Shown here: one piece after another, positions 14,935 to 20,058 of the stretch
Numbering within the stretch: position 1 is the first letter of the stretch
Layout of the letters: every line of letters begins with the position of its first letter
Source of the DNA: Gammaproteobacteria bacterium
GTDB lineage: Bacteria > Pseudomonadota > Gammaproteobacteria > PS1 > Pseudothioglobaceae
Assembly (NCBI GenBank): GCA_028599035.1
Contig: JAQRMT010000014.1
Location: 1-20,058 of the forward strand
DNA: 20,058 nt
Direction of reading: 5' to 3'
Translations under genes and position numbers: made by a program
The notes under the pieces: model-generated
Databases searched by the model: none
Told to the model about the DNA's origin: nothing
The model's input: only the letters and a program-made list of their open reading frames with translations

Positions 14935-15553
14935 TTTTACTTTTAAAAACATATACCTAAAATCACTAGAGCCATTAACATCTTTCCATTCTAATGAATA
15001 TTTATTTTTCAAAATAATTGGCTTTTCCCTGCTCCTCATAGTTCCAGCAGATGCTTTTTCTCCCCATTTTAAACTTCCTGTAACCTTTCTATCATGAAGT
15101 CTAAAATTTTTATCAATAGTATCATTTTTTGGAATAGACCAATATTGATTATCATTAGTGAGGATTATTGCAAAACCAAAATTTATTCTTTTTTCAACAC
15201 ACCAAGTTTCTAATCTTTGCACATCTTTTAAAAAATCATATCTGCCAATATCTTGTGCCCCTTGATTTTTCAATTCAAAACATTCACTTCCAACATTTGT
15301 AGTCAATAATTTTGTTTTGTATTTTAGTTCAATCCCTATATTACAGGGTGATTTAAGAACAATATCGCAATACTCCCAACGATTTGAATTATTTTTTGAC
15401 AAGGGGTATTCAAGTCTCAATTTTGGGTTTTGTAATTCTGAATGAATACGCCACGCTAAATGATGTTGAAAATCTGCTTCAGAATGAAAAATATTTCTGT
15501 CTTTTAAGGATGTTGTTAAAATTTCTTGGATATTTACCATTATTGGATGCTAA
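14884..15553 (-). mobile_element. Complete single integron gene cassette, about 670 bp
   Basis: The cassette runs from the core G/TTAGCAT (cut after 15554) to the core G/TTAGCA in attC (cut after 14884). It contains only the 203-aa gene and its attC. Both boundaries share GTTAGCA. Excision would leave one GTTAGCA between the pfkB-side and pyrC-side flanks. No intact integrase or attI is adjacent, so it is a lone attC lacking an integrase, either captured at a secondary site or left over from a lost array. Confidence 0.8.
14929..15540 (-). CDS. Integron cassette gene: PD-(D/E)XK nuclease-like hypothetical protein
   Basis: The 203-aa product matches no named family I can recall. Its layout suggests a restriction-endonuclease fold: an N-terminal helix with E21 (HSEADFQHHLAWRIH), a strand with D59 (WEYCDIVLK), then E71-x-K73 (IGIELKYKTK). 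Later there is a YDFLKDVQRLETW helix and a hydrophobic strand (FGFAIILTNDN). This D...ExK spacing fits the PD-(D/E)XK superfamily. It is cytosolic, with no signal or membrane segment. The stop codon is inside the attC site. The ATG lies 13 nt from the 5' core GTTAGCAT, so the leader is minimal and no Shine-Dalgarno is visible, typical of cassette genes. It is visibly more AT-rich than its neighbours. A defence or anti-phage role is possible but unproved. Confidence 0.85.
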   Translation of the reverse strand: MVNIQEILTTSLKDRNIFHSEADFQHHLAWRIHSELQNPKLRLEYPLSKNNSNRWEYCDIVLKSPCNIGIELKYKTKLLTTNVGSECFELKNQGAQDIGRYDFLKDVQRLETWCVEKRINFGFAIILTNDNQYWSIPKNDTIDKNFRLHDRKVTGSLKWGEKASAGTMRSREKPIILKNKYSLEWKDVNGSSDFRYMFLKVKC

Positions 15554-15564
15554 CTATTAGTATA
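15549..15564 (-). promoter_or_regulatory. 5' cassette core site GTTAGC with adjoining candidate -10 box
   Basis: GTTAGC lies at 15554-15549 on the minus strand, 13 nt before the cassette ATG. TATACT at 15564-15559, just outside the cassette, could be a -10 box in the host flank. Transcription would then start at about the recombination junction. No good -35 is seen. Confidence 0.35.
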
Positions 15565-15619
15565 AGGCATTATTGCCCCTGATATGCTGTATAAAAACGC
15601 CAATATTTAAAATTATAGT

Positions 15620-16561
15620 TCAAAATAAAGGCTCTCCGTAGTTCTGTTGGTACAAGCGTTCGATTTCTGCCAAATCAAATTGATGGTTTTGTGTACCGAG
15701 ATGGGCGATTTTAATTGCGCCTAATAGGCCTGCGAGTTGCCCTGTGGTTTTCCAGTCTAAATTATTCATTAAGCCGTAGAGCAAGCCTGCACGGTAGGCA
15801 TCGCCACAGCCAGTTGGATCTTGCGTGGATTGCGTTTTTGCTGGGGCAATATGGGTAATTTTGCCATTGGCGTGAATTTCACTACCTTCGCCGCCTTTGG
15901 TAATGATTAATGCCTCAACCTTTGAAGCAATGGTTTGTAGGCTAAGCGCTGTTTTGTCTTGTAGCATTTGTGATTCATAATCGTTTACGGCAATGTAGGT
16001 GGCTTGCTCGATAAAAGTGATCAACTCTGCACCTGAAAACATCGGCATACCCTGACCTGGATCAAAGATAAAAGGGATTTGTGCATCATTAAATTGCTGT
16101 GCGTGTTCAATCATGCCGTCTCGTCCATCGGGAGAGACAATGCCAATATCCGCTGCGCTGGTGTCGCTGACTTTATTTTGATGTGATTCGCTCATTGCCC
16201 CTGGGTGGAAGGCGGTAATTTGATTGTCGTCCATATCGGTGGTGATAAACGCTTGACCGGTGTAAGAATTTTCAATCACTTTTATGTGTGTGGTGTTCAT
16301 ATGTTGGGATTCCATCCACTTCATATACGGCGCAAAGTCCTCGCCGACCGTTGCCATTGGCACTGAATTAGCGCCTAGCAGATGTAAGTTATAGGCGATA
16401 TTACCGCCACAGCCGCCAAACTCTTTGCGCAGAGTGGGGACTAAAAAAGAGACATTGAGCATATGCACTTTATCGGGCAGAATATGGTTTTTGAATTGGT
16501 CGTGAAAAACCATAATGGAATCAAAGGCATAAGAGCCACAAATTAACGCTGTTTTTGACAT
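15620..16561 (-). CDS. PfkB-family sugar/nucleoside kinase, probably adenosine kinase-like
   Basis: Ribokinase-superfamily enzyme phosphorylating a sugar or nucleoside hydroxyl with ATP. The 313-aa protein has the N-terminal GSYAFDSI strand and substrate-lid region, the first PfkB signature as FGGCGGNIAYNLHLLG (48-63), ITKGGEGSEI, and the second signature DPTGCGDAYRAG (248-259) with catalytic base D254 and the anion hole TGCGD. The overall look is that of proteins annotated as bacterial adenosine kinase, but the substrate cannot be fixed by reading. AGGAG with 7 nt spacing precedes the ATG, 9 nt after the ispH stop. It is the last gene of the trpA-accD-fkpB-ispH-pfkB run. Confidence 0.85.
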   Translation of the reverse strand: MSKTALICGSYAFDSIMVFHDQFKNHILPDKVHMLNVSFLVPTLRKEFGGCGGNIAYNLHLLGANSVPMATVGEDFAPYMKWMESQHMNTTHIKVIENSYTGQAFITTDMDDNQITAFHPGAMSESHQNKVSDTSAADIGIVSPDGRDGMIEHAQQFNDAQIPFIFDPGQGMPMFSGAELITFIEQATYIAVNDYESQMLQDKTALSLQTIASKVEALIITKGGEGSEIHANGKITHIAPAKTQSTQDPTGCGDAYRAGLLYGLMNNLDWKTTGQLAGLLGAIKIAHLGTQNHQFDLAEIERLYQQNYGEPLF

Positions 16562-16570
16562 TTTTTTCTC

Positions 16571-17494
16571 CTATCTTAATTGTTCTGGTATTGGGAAATG
16601 CACATTTTCTTTTGTGCCATTGACTTCAATAATTTCGCTCGCACCATGGTCATGCAAACAATCAACCACTTCTTGTACTAATATTTCAGGCGCTGATGCG
16701 CCAGCGGTTACGCCCACGGTGTTTACACCCTCTAGCCAGCTCGTTTGAATCTCACTTGCACCATCAATGAGATGGGCGTTTTTGTGCATTTTTTCAGCGA
16801 TTTCTCGCAAACGATTTGAGTTAGAAGAATTGCTAGAGCCTAGCACCAGCAATACATCAGAATCTTGCATTAGTGTTTTAACCGCATCTTGTCGGTTCTG
16901 CGTGGCATAGCAAATATCCTCTTTTTTCGGTGCTTTAATTTCAGGGAATTTAGCCTTAAGTGCATTGACAATTTTCTGAGTATCGTCAACGGACAAGGTG
17001 GTTTGTGTTGTATAAGAAAGTTGCTTGTTATCTAGGGTTAGTTTGTCCACATCGGCAATTGTTTCGACCAATGCAATATTCGCACTCTGGTCTGATTGTC
17101 CCAATGTGCCCTCTACTTCAGGATGTCCTTCGTGCCCAATTAAGATAACTTGGTGGCTTTGTTTTTGCTTACGCACCACCTCTTTATGGACTTTAGCCAC
17201 TAATGGACAGGTGGCATCATAAATAATAGCGCCAATCTGTGAGGCTTGTTGGCGTACTGTTTTTGACACACCATGCGCACTAAAAATAACGACTTTGCCT
17301 GAAGGTACTGCGGAGATTTCTTCCACAAAAATTGCACCTTTGGCTTTCAGTCCATCAACCACAAACTTATTGTGCACCACTTCATGACGCACATAAATTG
17401 GCGCACCGTGTAACGCTAATGCTCGTTCAACAATCTCAATAGCACGCTCAACGCCCGCACAAAAACCTCGTGGATTGGCTAGCAATACTTTCAT
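16571..17494 (-). CDS. ispH: 4-hydroxy-3-methylbut-2-enyl diphosphate reductase
   Basis: Last step of the MEP isoprenoid pathway, yielding IPP and DMAPP, using a [4Fe-4S] cluster. The 307-aa protein has the cluster cysteines C12 (NPRGFCAGVERAIE), C96 (DATCPLVAKVH) and C195 (EDICYATQNRQ). It also has the substrate-binding H41 (HEVVHN), H124 and E126 (HEGHPEVEG), at positions nearly identical to E. coli IspH. Its ATG overlaps the fkpB stop as ATGA, a coupled fkpB-ispH pair as in E. coli. Confidence 0.98.
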   Translation of the reverse strand: MKVLLANPRGFCAGVERAIEIVERALALHGAPIYVRHEVVHNKFVVDGLKAKGAIFVEEISAVPSGKVVIFSAHGVSKTVRQQASQIGAIIYDATCPLVAKVHKEVVRKQKQSHQVILIGHEGHPEVEGTLGQSDQSANIALVETIADVDKLTLDNKQLSYTTQTTLSVDDTQKIVNALKAKFPEIKAPKKEDICYATQNRQDAVKTLMQDSDVLLVLGSSNSSNSNRLREIAEKMHKNAHLIDGASEIQTSWLEGVNTVGVTAGASAPEILVQEVVDCLHDHGASEIIEVNGTKENVHFPIPEQLR

Positions 17495-17898
17495 TTTATT
17501 TCGAGAATCTCTACCTGAAAAGACACATCACAGCCTGCCAACGGATGATTAAAATTCACGGTAATATTATTGTCATCGATTTTATCAATGCAGCCGACGA
17601 ATGCCTCGCCTGTTGGTGTCTCAAACTCCACAGCGGTGTCAATCTTAATGTGCATATCTGCAGGGAATTCAGAGCGATTCATCACTTGAATAGCCTCCTT
17701 ATGAATCTGACCAAAAGCTTCATCAGAACTTAATAAGAAAGTTTGTAGTTTGCCAACTTCAGCCTCTTTGATACAGGATTCTAGGCAAGGGTCGAGCTGC
17801 CCATCGCCCATTTCAAATTCAAACGGAATGTCGCCTGATTCGTCAGCCAGCGCACCATTTGCGTGTGTGAGTTTGTAGAATAGTTGGTATTTAGCCAT
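17491..17898 (-). CDS. fkpB: FKBP-type peptidyl-prolyl isomerase, SlpA/FkpB type
   Basis: Two-domain FKBP of the SlyD/SlpA class that catalyses prolyl isomerisation and assists folding. The 135-aa protein opens YQLFYKLTHANGALADES, continues PFEFEMGDGQLDPCLESCIKEAEVGK, has the inserted flap domain (FPADMHIKIDTAVEFETPTGE), and closes with NFNHPLAGCDVSFQVEILEI, the family C-terminal strand. It lacks the metal-binding His/Cys tail of SlyD. ATG 17898 is chosen since homologues start MAxYxLxY; an open extension to 17967 would lie inside accD. It overlaps the accD stop by 8 nt (ATGGCTAA). Confidence 0.93.
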   Translation of the reverse strand: MAKYQLFYKLTHANGALADESGDIPFEFEMGDGQLDPCLESCIKEAEVGKLQTFLLSSDEAFGQIHKEAIQVMNRSEFPADMHIKIDTAVEFETPTGEAFVGCIDKIDDNNITVNFNHPLAGCDVSFQVEILEIK

Positions 17899-18745
17899 TT
17901 TTTTGAGAATGGCATAATGCTTGCAATAATTGGTGTACCTTGCTGCGTAAATCTCGACGATGAACAATCATATCAATGGCACCTTTTTCTAACAAAAATT
18001 CACTACGCTGAAAACCTTCTGGCAGCTCTTCACGCACCGTTTGCTCCACTACTCGTGGCCCAGCAAAGCCAATCAGTGCATTTGGTTCGGCGATATGAAT
18101 ATCGCCAAGCATAGCAAAACTAGCAGAAACACCGCCCATAGTCGGGTCGGTTAAAATTGAGATAAAGGGGATTTTCTTATCGCTTAACAGCTTTAATATT
18201 AACGCCGTTTTGCTCATTTGCATCAGCGAAAACAACCCTTCTTGCATTCGTGCGCCACCTGACGCTGAAAAGCATATTAGGGGTGCACCGGTCTCCATAC
18301 TGAGTTGTGCCGCCCGCACAAATTTCTCACCTACTACTGAGCCCATAGAGCCGCCCATAAATTTAAATTCAAAAGCAGCCACAACCACATCCATGCCGTG
18401 TAGTGTGCCGCTTTTCACCACCAGCGCATCCTTCTCGTCGGTGTTTTTTTGTGCCAAAGCAATGCGCTCTTTGTATTTTTTTTGATCCTTAAACTTTAAG
18501 GGGTCAACCGCAACCAAATCAGGTGCAATTTCTTGTTGTCCCTCTTCATCTAAAAAATTATCAAGCCTAACGCATGCAGAAATACGCATATGATAATCGC
18601 ACTTAGGGCAAACATAATTTAATGTTTTTAATTCCTCTGTATAAAGCGTGGTCTCACATTTTGGGCATTTTCTCCACAAACCCTCAGGGATATTTTTCTT
18701 CGCTACACTGGTAATCGAGGGCAATATTTTTTCTAGCCAACTCAT
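17891..18745 (-). CDS. accD: Acetyl-CoA carboxylase carboxyltransferase subunit beta
   Basis: With AccA it transfers CO2 from biotin to acetyl-CoA, forming malonyl-CoA for fatty-acid synthesis. The 284-aa protein has the N-terminal four-Cys zinc ribbon (C27, C30, C46, C49). The carboxyltransferase core is visible in EFKFMGGSMGSVVGEKF, FSASGGARMQEG, ILTDPTMGGVSASFA, NALIGFAGPRVVEQT and LPEGFQRSEFLLEKGAIDMIV. GGAG with 8 nt spacing lies in the 12-nt gap after trpA. trpA-accD is a conserved gammaproteobacterial order. Its protein partner's cofactor pathway is represented here by bioD. Confidence 0.98.
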   Translation of the reverse strand: MSWLEKILPSITSVAKKNIPEGLWRKCPKCETTLYTEELKTLNYVCPKCDYHMRISACVRLDNFLDEEGQQEIAPDLVAVDPLKFKDQKKYKERIALAQKNTDEKDALVVKSGTLHGMDVVVAAFEFKFMGGSMGSVVGEKFVRAAQLSMETGAPLICFSASGGARMQEGLFSLMQMSKTALILKLLSDKKIPFISILTDPTMGGVSASFAMLGDIHIAEPNALIGFAGPRVVEQTVREELPEGFQRSEFLLEKGAIDMIVHRRDLRSKVHQLLQALCHSQKNG

Positions 18746-18757
18746 CGTTCTTACTCC

Positions 18758-19558
18758 TTATTTAATGGCATTCGAGATTTCATTCGCTAATGCGCCAACA
18801 CCTGCCAACATTTTAGCCTTGTCTGTGCTATATTTTTCAACAAATGCAACCAATGACGAGCCAACAATCACCGCATCAGCGTTTTGACAAACTGCTTTAG
18901 CGGTATCAGCATCCTTAATGCCAAAGCCTACGCCCACTGGCAGATTAATATATTGTCGAATTCTACTCAAATTACTATTGACAGAATCCACATCCAAATG
19001 CCCTGCGCCTGTTACGCCCTTGAGCGATACAAAATACACAAAGCCTGAAGCAATACTTGCTAAAGATTTTAAGCGTTTGTCGGTGGTGGTTGGCGCTACC
19101 AAGAAAATAAAATCAACACCAGACTCATCTAAACAAGCCTTCAAATCGTGCGCTTCCTCAGGCGGCATATCCACTACTAACACCCCATCCACGCCACTTT
19201 CCTGTGCCGCATCAGCAAATGCCTGATAGCCAAATACTTCGATTGGATTGAGATAGCCCATCAGCACAATCGCTGTTGTATCGTTGCTCTGTCTGAATTT
19301 TTTTACTAAGGTCAACACATCACGCAAACTCACACCGCCAGCTACCGCGCGTTCATGTGATTTGGCAATGACAGGGCCATCAGCCATCGGGTCTGAAAAT
19401 GGTACGCCGAGTTCAATCACATCTGCACCATTGGCAACTAATGTTTGCATGAGTTCAAAGGTATTATCTAAGCCACTATCACCTGCGGTAATAAAGGGAA
19501 TAAAGGCTTTTTTTTCTTGTTTTTCTAGGTTTTTAAAAACCGGGTTTATTCTTGACAT
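18758..19558 (-). CDS. trpA: Tryptophan synthase alpha subunit
   Basis: Cleaves indole-3-glycerol phosphate to indole, which is channelled to TrpB. The 266-aa TIM-barrel protein has catalytic E49 and D60 (VIELGVPFSDPMADGP) at exactly the E. coli numbers, which supports ATG 19558 over an open extension to 19591. Further motifs are AFIPFITAGD, VLMGYLNP, GVDGVLVVDMPPEEA, FLVAPTTTDKRL, FVYFVSLKGVTGAG, and the phosphate-binding PVGVGFGIKD and VIVGSSLV. Its start overlaps the end of an unrelated upstream gene by 13 nt. trpB, normally directly upstream, is not seen in the window. Confidence 0.97.
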   Translation of the reverse strand: MSRINPVFKNLEKQEKKAFIPFITAGDSGLDNTFELMQTLVANGADVIELGVPFSDPMADGPVIAKSHERAVAGGVSLRDVLTLVKKFRQSNDTTAIVLMGYLNPIEVFGYQAFADAAQESGVDGVLVVDMPPEEAHDLKACLDESGVDFIFLVAPTTTDKRLKSLASIASGFVYFVSLKGVTGAGHLDVDSVNSNLSRIRQYINLPVGVGFGIKDADTAKAVCQNADAVIVGSSLVAFVEKYSTDKAKMLAGVGALANEISNAIK

Positions 19559-20019
19559 AATCTTGTATTTAATGCTGACAATTTTTCGCAAATTTCATCG
19601 GTCTTGCAAATTTGATAAGGTCTATTTCTAAATTCTGCTGGTAAATACCTATCCATTAAAACAATATCAGTATTATTTTTCCAAACTAGATAATTTGAAA
19701 CAGATATTAATTGATCATTGATTTCTTGTTGGGTTGACGCCAAAGTGTTCTTAAACTTATTAATCATATTTTTAAAAACTTTGCCAAGCTCAACTTCAGT
19801 AGGCTTTCCATTGAAGTTATTAAGCATGATTGATTGTAAATCTTTCATCTCAATCATGATTAAACCCTGTTCAAACAATTCTATATAGTCTACTACAGCA
19901 TTCTGTTTGGCAAATCCACCATCAAACTTAATCGCCCTGCAGTCTGCTTTTTCCTCTTCACCCCTGTTTTTCGCTTGCTCAATTTGAGCGCAAAAAGACT
20001 TCAAATTACTCGTCGCCAT
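19546..20019 (-). CDS. Hypothetical protein overlapping trpA, possible nuclease-like core
   Basis: I do not recognise this 157-aa protein. It is charged and cytosolic. After a basic, acidic-rich N-terminus comes AIKFDGGFAKQNAVVDYIEL with D44, then a hydrophobic strand ending in IEMKD (E57-x-K59). That is a possible D...ExK metal site of the PD-(D/E)XK type, followed by a helical half with SNYLVWKNNTDIVLMDRYLP. The start ATG 20019 has GGA 8 nt upstream; a further in-frame ATG at 20055 directly follows a TGA. It overlaps trpA by 13 nt and is overlapped by an upstream reading frame by 14 nt, so it belongs to a compact transcription unit. Its position between the expected trpB and trpA suggests an inserted accessory gene. 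Confidence 0.7.
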   Translation of the reverse strand: MATSNLKSFCAQIEQAKNRGEEEKADCRAIKFDGGFAKQNAVVDYIELFEQGLIMIEMKDLQSIMLNNFNGKPTEVELGKVFKNMINKFKNTLASTQQEINDQLISVSNYLVWKNNTDIVLMDRYLPAEFRNRPYQICKTDEICEKLSALNTRLCQE

Positions 20020-20056
20020 GATAGAGTTCCGACAAGAACAAATCTTCATAAGCATT
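20006..20056 (-). CDS. C-terminal tail of an unidentified gene cut by the window edge
   Basis: A minus-strand frame enters at the window edge and reads NAYEDLFLSELYHGDE before TAA (20006-20008). The acidic, helical tail and the 14-nt overlap with the next gene's ATG look like a real operon junction, but 16 residues cannot identify a family. It is not a TrpB C-terminus as far as I can tell. Confidence 0.4.
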   Translation of the reverse strand, partial: NAYEDLFLSELYHGDE

Positions 20057-20058
20057 CA

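Noticed and set aside
14711..14935. 74-codon minus-strand frame spanning the attC and the end of pyrC
   Set aside because: It runs through the attC arms and antisense to pyrC; no conserved pattern.
1..20058. CRISPR arrays, rRNA and intact insertion sequences
   Set aside because: I found no regularly spaced repeat arrays, no rRNA signatures and no transposase with paired terminal repeats.

Overview
The window reads as chromosomal DNA of an AT-rich gammaproteobacterium. The petABC-sspA-sspB order, dciA next to secA, trpA-accD, and fkpB-ispH are all gammaproteobacterial arrangements. The short intergenic gaps, many 4-14 nt gene overlaps and low-GC protein style remind me of the SUP05/Thioglobaceae sulfur oxidisers and their relatives among mussel symbionts. 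That placement is an impression from protein style, not a search result.

Layout. (1) 1-527 is an AT-rich stretch with no intact gene. It holds two perfect inverted repeats and a decayed N-terminal fragment that I read as an integron-type tyrosine recombinase (about 169-336, +). (2) 528-3952 (-) is a two-gene unit: a class 1B-like dihydroorotate dehydrogenase, then leuS. bioD (+) diverges from it and ends tail-to-tail, with a 9 nt overlap, against sspB. (3) 4654-8283 (-) is the cytochrome bc1 operon petA-petB-petC followed by sspA-sspB, with a rho-independent terminator between petC and sspA. (4) A short dciA (DUF721, -) diverges from secA (+). secA overlaps anmK by 8 nt. (5) A Fic-family AMP transferase (+, TTG start) follows a perfect 13-bp inverted repeat. 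pyrC (+) comes next, behind an A-rich direct-repeat patch. (6) 14878-15553 is an integron gene cassette on the minus strand: one gene (203 aa, nuclease-like) whose stop codon lies inside a classical 57-bp attC site, with a matching GTTAGC core site 13 nt before its start. (7) 15620-19558 (-) is a tight operon trpA-accD-fkpB-ispH-pfkB. Its upstream neighbour is an unrecognised 157-aa gene that overlaps trpA, in the place where trpB would be expected. That gene is itself overlapped by the tail of another gene cut off by the window edge.

Most of the window is housekeeping: translation (leuS), pyrimidine synthesis (pyrD, pyrC), biotin (bioD), respiration (petABC), protein export (secA), proteolysis adaptor (sspB), replication helicase loading (dciA), cell-wall recycling (anmK), fatty-acid synthesis (accD), isoprenoids (ispH) and tryptophan (trpA). 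The accessory layer is the recombinase relic, the lone integron cassette, the Fic gene with its palindrome, and the inserted gene beside trpA. The strongest unusual signal is the attC-bearing cassette together with the integrase relic about 14.5 kb away.
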